From: DATDAH01 sp963845425
Lineage (GTDB): Bacteria; Actinomycetota; Acidimicrobiia; Acidimicrobiales; DATDAH01
DNA: 64,000 nt
Assembly (NCBI GenBank): GCA_963845425.1
Contig: CAWJSC010000001.1
Span: forward strand, 62,001 to 126,000
Direction: 5' to 3'
In this document: piece after piece, positions 33,453 to 41,650 of the stretch
Layout of the letters: each line of letters opens with the position of its first letter
Numbering within the stretch: the stretch's first letter is position 1
The notes under the pieces: model-generated
Told to the model about the DNA's origin: nothing
Databases searched by the model: none
The model's input: the letters and a program-made list of their open reading frames with translations, nothing else
Made by a program: the position numbers and the translations under genes

Positions 33453-34739
33453 ATGGGGAAGTTCACCGCCGTGTCCGTCGCGGCGGCGCTCGTGTTGGTC
33501 GGCTGCACCGCGGGGGACGACGATCCGTCGACGACTGCCGAGGAGTCCCCGGCGCCGGCGACCACGGTCCTGACCGGGCCGGCCCCGGGTGTCACCGCCG
33601 ACGCCGTGAGGATCGGTCTCACCTTTGTGGACACCGATTCACTCACCGCCGCCGGCGTGGACCTCGACCTGGGCGACATCGAGGGCGCGTACCGCGCGTT
33701 GGTCGACGAGATCAACGCCGACGGAGGCATCCACGGCCGTCTGCTGGATCCCGTGTTCACGCCGATCAACCCGATCGGTTCGGAAGGGGCTGAGGCGGCG
33801 TGCGTCGAGCTCGCGGAGGACGAGGAGGTGTTCATCGCCGCGGGGCTGTTCCTCTACGACGACGCCCTGTGTCTCGTCGAGACCCACGAGACGGCGGTCA
33901 TCGGTGGCGGCATCACCGCGGAGCGGCTGGAGCGGGCGACCGTTCCCTGGTTCACCCCGGAGGCCGGCTCCGACCTCAACGACGCCGCGATCGCGGCCAT
34001 GGCCGAGAGCGGCGAGATGGACGGGCCGGTCGCCGTGCTCGTCGACGCCGCCTCGGCGGACTACCTGGAGGACGACGTGCTGCCCCTGCTCGACGAGCTC
34101 GGGGTGGACGTGGTGGAGAGCGCGGTGCAGGACGCTCCGGCCGAGGACCCCACCGCCGTCCAGGCCCGGGTGCGGACGATCGCCGAGCGCTTCGACAGCT
34201 CCGGCGCGGAATCGGTGCTGCTGTTGAGCGGGGCCGGGCTGCAATGGACCACCGCGATGGCCGATCAGCCCTATCGACCTCGTCTCCTGTTCCCGCAGTC
34301 CGCGGGGGTCGACGCGTTCCTCCAGGACCAGAGCCAGCCCGACCGCTCGCTCCTCGAGGACGCGCTGGCCGGCGGGCCCTACGGCCCGAACCAGGCGGCC
34401 TGGGAGGAATCGGCGATGCAGGACTGCATCGCCGTCCTCGAGGCGGCCGGCCTCGAGGTGCCGGCGCCCGACGAGGTGGAGGGCGAGAGATCACCGTTCC
34501 TGGGTGCGTTCCAGGCCTGCCCGACGATGGCGCTCCTGAACGCCGTCCTCGAGGCGGCCGGCCCGGAGCTGAACTACGGCACGTTGCAGGCGGCCGGGGA
34601 CACCCTGGGCGAGGTGGCCATCCCGGGTGACCCGGGGCCGCGGATCTACGGCCCGGGGACGGCGGCCGACGGCGATCCGAGGGCGTACCTCTACGCCTGG
34701 GACGCCGACACCGAAGCGTTTGTTCGGATCGACGACTGA
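33453..34739 (+). CDS. ABC-type Leu/Ile/Val-like substrate-binding lipoprotein (paralogue 1)
   Basis: 428 aa. Lipoprotein signal peptide with lipobox LVLVGC near residue 18, an acidic Thr-rich linker, then a Peripla_BP_6-type domain: ADAVRIGLTFVDTDSL, DEINADGGIHGRLLDPVFTP, and NYGTLQAA near the end. It shares this architecture and many stretches with the proteins at 41651 and 52968, but is the most divergent of the three. No ABC permease or ATPase is encoded in the window. ATG 33453 (MGKFTAVSVAAALVLVGC) was chosen because it gives a proper signal peptide. YVTN gene follows after 13 bp. Confidence 0.85.
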   Translation: MGKFTAVSVAAALVLVGCTAGDDDPSTTAEESPAPATTVLTGPAPGVTADAVRIGLTFVDTDSLTAAGVDLDLGDIEGAYRALVDEINADGGIHGRLLDPVFTPINPIGSEGAEAACVELAEDEEVFIAAGLFLYDDALCLVETHETAVIGGGITAERLERATVPWFTPEAGSDLNDAAIAAMAESGEMDGPVAVLVDAASADYLEDDVLPLLDELGVDVVESAVQDAPAEDPTAVQARVRTIAERFDSSGAESVLLLSGAGLQWTTAMADQPYRPRLLFPQSAGVDAFLQDQSQPDRSLLEDALAGGPYGPNQAAWEESAMQDCIAVLEAAGLEVPAPDEVEGERSPFLGAFQACPTMALLNAVLEAAGPELNYGTLQAAGDTLGEVAIPGDPGPRIYGPGTAADGDPRAYLYAWDADTEAFVRIDD

Positions 34740-34752
34740 AGGGGACCTGACC

Positions 34753-35715
34753 GTGGCAACCGAGGGCCGTGAGCTGGCCTACGTCTCGAACTCGTACGGC
34801 GACACCATCTCGGTGATCGACACGGCGACGCTCGCCGTCACCGCCACGATCCCCATGGACTTCGGGACCAAGAAGGTCATCCCGCGGTGGCCCGAGGGTG
34901 AGGTGGAGATCGCCAACGCCCCGATGAACCCGACGTTCACCCCGGACGGTCGGCTGCTCTATGTGGCTGACAGCCAGGGCAGCAACATCGCGGTGATCGA
35001 TCCGAGGACCAACTCTGTGACCGAGGTCATCGATCTCGACATGCGGCCCTGCGACCTTGCGTTCACCCCCGACGGCGAGCGGCTGGTCGTGACCCTGATC
35101 CAGGCGTCGCCGTACGAGGGTCAGGGTGCAGTCATGGTCCTCGACCTCACCACGGGTGAGGAGGCCTCCCGGGTGGTCATCGGCACGAACCCGGAAGAGG
35201 TCGCCATCACCCCCGACGGCGCGCGCGCGTACGCGGTGGGCGCCTCCCTCTGGGCGATCGACGTTGCCCGCGGCGATGTCGTCCGGGACATCTACCTACC
35301 CCACCACTGCTACGACGCACTGGCCTCACCCGACGGCAAGCGGATCTATCTCAGCGCCACCTTCGGGTCCGACAAGATCGTCATCGTCGACACGGAGACG
35401 AACGCCGTCGCCGGTGAGATCGACGTCCTCATGCCGTGCGGCATGGTGATCAGCCCCGACCACCGGCGGATGTTCGTGACGAACGTGTACGCCAACTCCC
35501 TGCAGGTCGTCGACCTGGAGAGCAACCAGGTCACCGCCACAGCGCCGATGGCGGAGATCCCGTGCTACATCGAGCTCACCGGCGACGGCAGTCGCGCCGT
35601 CATCTGCCACCCCACCACCGACACGGTGACCGTGGTGGACACCGATTCCCTCGAGGTCATCGCGACCGTCGACACGGACGCCGGTCCCTGTGCCGTGGCC
35701 ATCGGCACGGTCTGA
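34753..35715 (+). CDS. YVTN-type beta-propeller protein
   Basis: 320 aa made of about seven 40-residue blades. Recurrent units read '(Y/F)V(S/T)N...xxISVIDTxTxxVxATI', for example YVSNSYGDTISVIDTATLA and MFVTNVYANSLQVVDLESN. No signal peptide is visible, although many YVTN proteins are exported. Start GTG 34753 has GAAGGGGA upstream; the open frame before it is a shadow of the binding-protein gene. Coupled to the binding-protein gene by a 13-bp gap, so a ligand-handling or sensing role with that protein is plausible but unproven. Confidence 0.85.
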   Translation: MATEGRELAYVSNSYGDTISVIDTATLAVTATIPMDFGTKKVIPRWPEGEVEIANAPMNPTFTPDGRLLYVADSQGSNIAVIDPRTNSVTEVIDLDMRPCDLAFTPDGERLVVTLIQASPYEGQGAVMVLDLTTGEEASRVVIGTNPEEVAITPDGARAYAVGASLWAIDVARGDVVRDIYLPHHCYDALASPDGKRIYLSATFGSDKIVIVDTETNAVAGEIDVLMPCGMVISPDHRRMFVTNVYANSLQVVDLESNQVTATAPMAEIPCYIELTGDGSRAVICHPTTDTVTVVDTDSLEVIATVDTDAGPCAVAIGTV

Positions 35716-35720
35716 ACCCC

Positions 35721-35738
35721 TAAAGCGGTACCGCTTTA
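35721..35738. promoter_or_regulatory. Operator: perfect 18-bp palindrome with CGGTACCG core
   Basis: TAAAGCGGTACCGCTTTA is identical to its own reverse complement. It overlaps the -35 side of a promoter whose -10 is TACAGT (35759-35764) ahead of the hydrolase-PKD gene. The same 8-bp core lies at 38703 and 43016. GGT-ACC symmetry is typical of FadR-subfamily GntR operators, and such a regulator is encoded at 37859. Confidence 0.65.
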
Positions 35739-35812
35739 CCCGGCCGGAGGTCGGCCCCTACAGTCGGCCCGAGGTGAGGCCTGCGTCGGCGGGCACCGAG
35801 GGGGACACCACC

Positions 35813-37831
35813 ATGAGCGCAGGGACGATCGGTTCGAAGGACCCGCAGTTCGGGACGGCCGTCCTCGACATCGACGAGTGGCGGGACGACCCGGTCCGTC
35901 ACCGGTACGTGCACGGCAGCTTCGAGGGCACCGACACCAAGTTCTCCATGTACTTCCCGCCCGAGGAGCTCTACGAGGGCCGCTTCTTCCAGCCCCTCAT
36001 GCCCATCTCGGGCTTCGAGAACGCGGCGCCGATGATCCTCGGCGGGATGATGGGCGGCTCCATCGACTTCGCCGTGGCCAGCGGCGGCTACCTGGTCGAG
36101 TCGAACCTCGGTCGGACGGTCATGTTCCCCGGCGAGGACCCCACCCTGGTGGGCTACCGGGCCAGCGCCGCGGTGGCCCGCTACTCCCGGGAGCTGGCGG
36201 CGCAGATGTACGGCGAGCACCGGCCCTACGGCTACGTGTACGGCGGTAGCGGCGGGGCCTACAAGACGATCGGCTGCATCGAGAACACCGTCGACGTGTG
36301 GGACGGGGCGGTGCCCTTCGTCCACGGCTCGCCGCTGAGCCTGCCCAACCTCTTCACCGTCCAGGCCCACGCCATCCGGATCCTGCACGACGTCTTCCCC
36401 CAGATCGTGGACGCCGTCGAGGTCGGGGGCAGCGGTGACCCCTGGACCGGGCTGACCGTCGAGCAGCGGGAGGCGCTGGCCGAGGTCACCAAGATGGGCT
36501 TCCCGCTGAACGTGTGGTTCGACGTCGAGCGGGTCGCGGCCGGCTACACGGGGGTGTTCTGCAGCCTGATCGACAAGGTCATCGGCTACGACCCCGAGTA
36601 CTTCGACCTGTTCTGGTCCGAGCCCGGCTACCTGGGTGCGGAGCTCCCCGCCTCGCTGGCGGCCGCCCGGGTCCAGCACGACACCACCATCAGCCAGGTG
36701 GTGCTCCAGTCCGAGGCCACCGAGCTCGGCCTGCCGATGTCGATGTCGGCCATGTTCGGCGACAGCGAGCACGACATGCCGGCCGCCCTGCGCCTGGCCG
36801 AGATGCCCGAGGGCAACCTGCAGGGCGCCAGCCTCATCCTCCGCAGCGGCGACGGCAAGGGGGCCATGCTCCACATCGCCCAGGTCATCGACGATCTGGT
36901 CATGACCGGCTTCGGCGAGAACAACGCCGACGCCATGCGCCTGTTCAAGGCCGGCGACGAGGTCAGCGTGGACAACTCGATCTACCTGGCCTCCCAGACC
37001 TACCACCGCCACCAGGTGCCCGACATCGAGGAGTACCCGGTCTTCGCCCAGTTCTGCTCCGGCGGCGAGCCCATCTACCCCCAGCGCCCCGAGATCATCG
37101 GCATGAAGTTCGCCCAGGGAGGCGGTGGCTCGATCCAGAGTGGCCGTTTCGCCGGGAAGATGATCGTGGTCGAGGCGATGATGGACGAGACCTGTTCTCC
37201 GTGGCAGGCCGACTGGTACCGGTCCCGGGTCCAGGAGGCGCTGGGCGACGACCTCGACGACCATTACCGGGTCTGGTTCATCGAGCACGCCATGCACACC
37301 TCGCCCAACGTGCTGCCCGACGACCCGCGGCCGGTGCGGACCACGCGGGCGGTCTCCTACGCCGGGGTGCTCCAGGAGGCCCTGCGGGACCTGAGCGACT
37401 GGGTCGAGCACGGCCGCGTGCCGCCGGCGTCAACCGAGTACGAGGTCGTGGACGGTCAGATCGTCGTGCCCGAGACCGCCAAGGAGCGCAAGAGCATCCA
37501 GGCGGTGGTCACGGTGACCGCCAACGGCGGGGCCCGGGCGGAGGTGGCGGTCGGCGAGGACGTCGAGTTCCACGCGACGGTCGAGGTGCCGCAGGGCACG
37601 GGCACGATCGTGACCGCCGAATGGGACTTCGAGGGGGCGGGGGACTTCCCCCATCCGACCGAGGGCCTCGACGGTTCGGCGTCCCGGCTCCGCCTGTCGA
37701 CGACCTACACCTTCAGCGAGCCGGGCACCTACTTCCCGGCCCTACGGGTCGCCAGCCACCGCCAGGGGGCGGTCGACTCGCCCTTCGCCCGGGTCCTGAA
37801 CCTGGGCCGGGCCCGGGTCGTCGTCGCCTAG
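35813..37831 (+). CDS. Large alpha/beta-hydrolase-like protein with C-terminal PKD-like domain
   Basis: 672 aa, not assignable to a well-characterised enzyme. The nucleophile elbow is YVYGGSGGAYKTIG (Ser146) and the late part contains MMDETCSPWQADWYR and IEHAMHTSPN, compatible with catalytic Asp and His. About residues 566-672 form an Ig-like PKD domain (TAEWDFEGAGDFPHP and TTYTFSEPGTYFPALRV), often a binding module of extracellular enzymes. Yet there is no signal peptide at the chosen start (MSAGTIGSKDPQF, ATG 35813, GGGGG upstream). Preceded by the CGGTACCG operator and thus predicted to be under GntR control. Perhaps an esterase/tannase-like hydrolase. Confidence 0.7.
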   Translation: MSAGTIGSKDPQFGTAVLDIDEWRDDPVRHRYVHGSFEGTDTKFSMYFPPEELYEGRFFQPLMPISGFENAAPMILGGMMGGSIDFAVASGGYLVESNLGRTVMFPGEDPTLVGYRASAAVARYSRELAAQMYGEHRPYGYVYGGSGGAYKTIGCIENTVDVWDGAVPFVHGSPLSLPNLFTVQAHAIRILHDVFPQIVDAVEVGGSGDPWTGLTVEQREALAEVTKMGFPLNVWFDVERVAAGYTGVFCSLIDKVIGYDPEYFDLFWSEPGYLGAELPASLAAARVQHDTTISQVVLQSEATELGLPMSMSAMFGDSEHDMPAALRLAEMPEGNLQGASLILRSGDGKGAMLHIAQVIDDLVMTGFGENNADAMRLFKAGDEVSVDNSIYLASQTYHRHQVPDIEEYPVFAQFCSGGEPIYPQRPEIIGMKFAQGGGGSIQSGRFAGKMIVVEAMMDETCSPWQADWYRSRVQEALGDDLDDHYRVWFIEHAMHTSPNVLPDDPRPVRTTRAVSYAGVLQEALRDLSDWVEHGRVPPASTEYEVVDGQIVVPETAKERKSIQAVVTVTANGGARAEVAVGEDVEFHATVEVPQGTGTIVTAEWDFEGAGDFPHPTEGLDGSASRLRLSTTYTFSEPGTYFPALRVASHRQGAVDSPFARVLNLGRARVVVA

Positions 37832-37858
37832 CGACCTGCTGCCAGTTCGCTGAGGCCC

Positions 37859-38647
37859 TCACCCGCCGGCCTGGTCCCGGTACACCTCGAGGGGCGAGGG
37901 CACATCGGGGGCGGCACCGCTGAGGCGCAGGTACTCCCGCCACGAGGCCTCGGCCTCCTCGGCGTCGCCCTGTTCGATCAGGTCCACCAGGAGGGTGAAC
38001 CGGCGCACCGAGGAGGTCATGGCCTCCTCGATCAGGTCGAAGCCGATCCGGTGCTCGGCCACGTAGGCCCCCAGCCCCTCGTGGAGCAGGGCGCCGGTGA
38101 GCTCGGCGTAAAGGGTCAGCGCTTCGTTGTGGGCGGCCCGCAGGAGCGCGTCGGTGAAGTCGGCGACCGCGTCGAGGAAGGCCTCGACGGTGGTGGCCGT
38201 GCCGGCATGGTCGGCTGCGGCGCGGAGGTGGGCGATGTCCTCGGCGTTGTGGGCGGCGGCGGCCAGGGCGACCACGCCGGGCTGGATGACGGCTTGGGCC
38301 TCGATCAGCTCCTGGACATCGGTGCCCCGCAGCTGCAGGTGCAGGCCGACCCGGCGGGCCAGGGGGGCGATGTCGGGCTCGGTCACCCGGGCGCCCCCCT
38401 TCATGCCGCGCTCGATGCTGACCAAGCCGTCGGACTCGAGGAGGCGCAGGGCCCCCCGCATGGTGGGTCGGGCGACGTCGTACTGCTCGAGCAGGGCCCG
38501 CTCGGACGGGAGCCGGTCACCGGGTCGTAGCTGCCCGGTGGCGATCTGGGAGCGGATCTGCTCGGCCACGGTCTCGGCCGCGGTGCGCGCCGCGGCCAGT
38601 GGGGGTGGGTTCACGGGCTCGGCGGACACGACAGCGCAGTATCCCAC
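37859..38647 (-). CDS. GntR-family transcriptional regulator, FCD (FadR) type
   Basis: 262 aa. The winged HTH is at about 26-90 (VAEQIRSQIATGQLRPGDRL, RPTMRGALRLLESDGLV). An FCD-type all-helical ligand domain follows. The His residues that bind metal in many FCD proteins are not evident (VADFTDALL instead of FH, and REYL near the end), so the effector may bind without metal. The longest start, GTG 38647, is given; GTG 38629 is an alternative. It is divergent from the amidohydrolase gene and shares with it the CGGTACCG site at 38703; two more sites lie at 35721 and 43016. The best candidate for the regulator of that regulon. Confidence 0.85.
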   Translation of the reverse strand: MGYCAVVSAEPVNPPPLAAARTAAETVAEQIRSQIATGQLRPGDRLPSERALLEQYDVARPTMRGALRLLESDGLVSIERGMKGGARVTEPDIAPLARRVGLHLQLRGTDVQELIEAQAVIQPGVVALAAAAHNAEDIAHLRAAADHAGTATTVEAFLDAVADFTDALLRAAHNEALTLYAELTGALLHEGLGAYVAEHRIGFDLIEEAMTSSVRRFTLLVDLIEQGDAEEAEASWREYLRLSGAAPDVPSPLEVYRDQAGG

Positions 38648-38695
38648 CGGGCTCGGCCCGACCAGGGGGTCTTGCCCCGACCGGCCCGGCCCGGC

Positions 38696-38716
38696 ACAAT
38701 ATCGGTACCGTATTAT
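38696..38716. promoter_or_regulatory. Divergent promoter with CGGTACCG operator
   Basis: CGGTACCG (38703-38710) sits between TATTAT (38711-38716), a near-perfect -10 for the plus-strand amidohydrolase, and TATTGT on the minus strand (38696-38701), a -10 for the GntR gene. A bound repressor would block both genes. Flanks are AT-rich, unlike the surrounding sequence. Confidence 0.65.
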
Positions 38717-38754
38717 TCCGACAGGGCGTCGGGCGCCGCGGCAGGGGGAGCACG

Positions 38755-40023
38755 ATGCACGAGGACGAGCCCACGGTCGTCGTCTCGGTCGACACCCACG
38801 TCGGGCCGCGCCTGGTCGAGGACCTCCGGGCGTACTGCCCGGCCGAGCACCTGGAGGCCTTCGACGGGTTCGTGGAGGAGGCGGAGGCCCTCCTGGCCAA
38901 CATCGCCGGGTTCGCCGACTTCCTGCTGAAGCACCCCAACCAGCGGACCGATGGCCACTGGGACTCGGCGGTCCGCCTGGCCGACTACGACTACGACGGG
39001 GTGGCCGCCGGGGTGATCTTCCACGGGAGCCAGAACTTCGTCCCCCTGCCCTTCGGCCCGCTCCTGCCTTTCATGCCGCCCGCCGACCCGGCGCTGGCGG
39101 CGGTGGGCCTGCAGATCTACAACCGCTGGCTGGCCGACTTCGTCGCCCAGGCGCCCCACCGCCACATCGGCCTGGCCTACCTGCCGATGGGGGACATCGA
39201 GGAGGCCATCGCCCAGGTCGAGTGGGCCCATGACCACGGCCTCAAGGGCATCAACTTCCCCGCCATGGTCGACGGCGACCTGCTCGAGTACAACGACCCG
39301 GCCTGGGACCCCTTCTGGGCGGTGTGCGAAGAACGGCGGATGCCGCTGGTCACCCACGTGGGGGCCAAAGGCCGGGCCAACTACTCGGGCCCCGAGGCCA
39401 CGGCGATCATGGCCATGGAGACGGGCGGCTTCTACTCCCACCGCGCTGTCTGGTGGCTCGTGTTCGGCGGCGTGTTCGAACGCTTCCCCGGACTCAAGCA
39501 CGTGATCACCGAGACGCCGGGGAACTGGTACCCGAGGCTGGCCGACGAGCTGGACGCGGTCTGGGCCATGTTCTCGACCGAGAAGGCGATGAACGCCGCC
39601 TTCTACGAGAAGGTGCCACGCCCGCCGAGGGAGTACCTGCGCCAGAGCCTGTTCTTCGGCGCCAGCTTCGCCTCACCGTACGAAGCCGAGCAGGCGGTGC
39701 TCCACGGTTTCGAGGGGCAGCTCATGTGGGGCTCGGACTACCCCCACCTCGAGGGCACCTTCGTCCATCCCGACGACGCCGACATGCCGTCGGTGACGAG
39801 GTTGGCGTTGCGCAACACGTTTTGCCAGGTCCCCACCGACCAGACCCGGCGCATGGTGGGCGAGAACGCCATCGAGGTCTACGACCTCGACCGGGCGGCG
39901 CTCGAAGCCGTGGCCCGGGACATCGGCGCCCCGACCGCCGAGGACCTGCGCACACCGATCGACGCCGTGCCGGCGGGCGCCAGCAACCATGCCTTCCGCT
40001 CCGGGACCACGGCATGGAGCTGA
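38755..40023 (+). CDS. Amidohydrolase-2 family protein (PF04909 type)
   Basis: A 422-aa metal-dependent TIM-barrel hydrolase. N-terminal metal motif VVSVDTHVGP, central THVGAKG and C-terminal MWGSDYPHLEGTFVHPDD. Start ATG 38755 (MHEDEPTVVVSVDTHV) with GGGGGAG upstream; the open frame extends further but without a plausible start. The last 10 nt overlap the start of the NTF2-like gene. Under the CGGTACCG operator. Confidence 0.88.
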   Translation: MHEDEPTVVVSVDTHVGPRLVEDLRAYCPAEHLEAFDGFVEEAEALLANIAGFADFLLKHPNQRTDGHWDSAVRLADYDYDGVAAGVIFHGSQNFVPLPFGPLLPFMPPADPALAAVGLQIYNRWLADFVAQAPHRHIGLAYLPMGDIEEAIAQVEWAHDHGLKGINFPAMVDGDLLEYNDPAWDPFWAVCEERRMPLVTHVGAKGRANYSGPEATAIMAMETGGFYSHRAVWWLVFGGVFERFPGLKHVITETPGNWYPRLADELDAVWAMFSTEKAMNAAFYEKVPRPPREYLRQSLFFGASFASPYEAEQAVLHGFEGQLMWGSDYPHLEGTFVHPDDADMPSVTRLALRNTFCQVPTDQTRRMVGENAIEVYDLDRAALEAVARDIGAPTAEDLRTPIDAVPAGASNHAFRSGTTAWS

Positions 40024-40454
40024 CCGACGCCGAGCAGGTCGCCCACCGGCTCGAGGCGGCCTACGGGACGAGCCCGGAGAGGGCGAAGGCCACGTTGGAT
40101 TCGCTCTTCGGCGCGGAGGTCGAGCTGCGCCACGTCCCCGCGTTGGCCTCCGACGGGCCGGTCGACGGCGTCCGTCTCGCCGAGGGGACGGGCAAGGAGG
40201 CCGCGGCCATCACCGGGGTCCTGGCCGACATGCACCACGAGGACGTCGAGGTCGTCGCCGACGGTGACCGGGTGCACGTAACGGCCTACATCTGCGGGAC
40301 CCTGCCCGACGGGAAGGCCGTTCGGCTCCTGTCCGACATGTGGTGCACCGTGCGCGACGGCCGCATCGTCGGCCTCGAGCACCGCATGGACGAGGCCACG
40401 ATGGCGGCCTGGCTCGAGGTGGCGAAGGCCGGCGGCCTGTTCCCGTCGAGTTAG
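40014..40454 (+). CDS. NTF2/SnoaL-like small protein
   Basis: 146 aa of the cone-shaped NTF2-like fold: ELTDAEQVAHRLEAAYG, VELRHVPALASDG, DVEVVADGDRVHVTAYICGT and LLSDMWCTVRDGRIVGLEHRMDE follow the secondary-structure order of the family. Such proteins act as small isomerases, dehydratases or binding partners. ATG 40014 overlaps the amidohydrolase stop by 10 nt, so the pair is coupled. Convergent with the next amidohydrolase (4-nt overlap of stops). Confidence 0.78.
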   Translation: MELTDAEQVAHRLEAAYGTSPERAKATLDSLFGAEVELRHVPALASDGPVDGVRLAEGTGKEAAAITGVLADMHHEDVEVVADGDRVHVTAYICGTLPDGKAVRLLSDMWCTVRDGRIVGLEHRMDEATMAAWLEVAKAGGLFPSS

Positions 40455-41614
40455 GCCCCCGCCGCGACAAGGTCGTCGAGCTCGAAGCCGTACTCGTCGA
40501 TGGTGGGTTGCAGGTCATCCAGGTCGAAGCCGTAGACCGCGGCGGCGTTGCCGTAGAGGATCTTGCGGGCGTCGTCCTCGGTGACGTGGGGGTTGGTCAC
40601 GAGGGTGGTCACGTGGTCCATGACGTCCGGGAAGATCGACTCGAAATGGGGGTAGTCGACGCCGAACATGGCGTTGCCGCTGTGGATGCGGAAGCCTCCG
40701 CCGTCGACGACGTCTTTGCTGCCGAGGGCGTCCACGGAGATCTGGGCGGGGTGGAACGGGGAGATCCCGGCGTAGCAGTTGTCGGCCCAGTACTCGCTGG
40801 CGAGGCGCTTGAACGTGCCCGAGGACTTCATGAACTCGGCGAACTCGGTCCACTCGTCGCCCATGTTCATCCGCTTGTCGAGGTGCTCGATCATCGGCCC
40901 GATCCACCAGGCCTCGGTTTCGACGAAGGCCAGCTTCAAGTCTGGGAAGCGGTCGAACACCCCGCCGAGCATCATCTGCCAGAGGGAGCGGCCGGCGAAG
41001 AAGGAGTGCTCGGTGGCCAGGACCATGATCGCCGCGAAACCCGCGGGCTGGTAGTCCGGGGCGCCCGTGCCGCCGTGCTGGCTGAGGGGCAGGCCGACCT
41101 CCTGGGCCGCGGCCCAGATCGAGTCCAGGGCCGGGTCGAAGAAGAACTTCGAGCGGGACGTGAGCGGCGGCATCTGGATCCCGCCGAGGCCGTGCTCCTT
41201 GGCCCAGTGGACGTCGGCCACCGCCTGGTCGATGTCGTCGAAGTTGACGAGGGCCTGGCCCAGCAGGCGGCCCTGACCCTCCGAGCAGAAGTCGACCAGC
41301 CAGCGGTTGTAGGCCATGTTCGCCGCCCGGGTCAGCTCGGGCGGCAGCGTGCGGTGGCCGGCCTCGGCGAAGGCGGTGCCGTTGGCGAAGAGGACCTCGG
41401 CGACCACGCCCTGGGTGCTCAGATCGTCCAGCCGCCGCTGGGGGTCCCACTGGGCCTCCTCCATCTGCGGGCGCACGAAGCCGTCGGGCGTGTCCTCGAC
41501 GCGGGCCAGCCACTCGTCGAACTCGTCCAGGTGCGCGCTCTCGAGGTAGTCGCGGTAGCGCGCCCGCGGCGCCTTCACGTGGCCGTCCACCGAGATGATC
41601 GCGGCTCGGGTCAT
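40451..41614 (-). CDS. Amidohydrolase-2 family protein (PF04909 type)
   Basis: A 387-aa metal-dependent TIM-barrel hydrolase: ISVDGHVKAP (N-terminal metal), LSQHGGTGAPDY (central His) and MFGVDYPHFESIFPD (C-terminal Asp). Lies 36 bp downstream of the binding-protein gene at 41651-42958 on the same strand and probably belongs to its transcript, which starts at the CGGTACCG promoter at 43.0 kb. It faces the 38755 homologue from the opposite strand, and both are predicted to be in one regulon. Confidence 0.88.
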   Translation of the reverse strand: MTRAAIISVDGHVKAPRARYRDYLESAHLDEFDEWLARVEDTPDGFVRPQMEEAQWDPQRRLDDLSTQGVVAEVLFANGTAFAEAGHRTLPPELTRAANMAYNRWLVDFCSEGQGRLLGQALVNFDDIDQAVADVHWAKEHGLGGIQMPPLTSRSKFFFDPALDSIWAAAQEVGLPLSQHGGTGAPDYQPAGFAAIMVLATEHSFFAGRSLWQMMLGGVFDRFPDLKLAFVETEAWWIGPMIEHLDKRMNMGDEWTEFAEFMKSSGTFKRLASEYWADNCYAGISPFHPAQISVDALGSKDVVDGGGFRIHSGNAMFGVDYPHFESIFPDVMDHVTTLVTNPHVTEDDARKILYGNAAAVYGFDLDDLQPTIDEYGFELDDLVAAGA

Positions 41615-41650
41615 GGTTCCTCCGGATGGCGTCGTCGTGGTCTCGATGGG

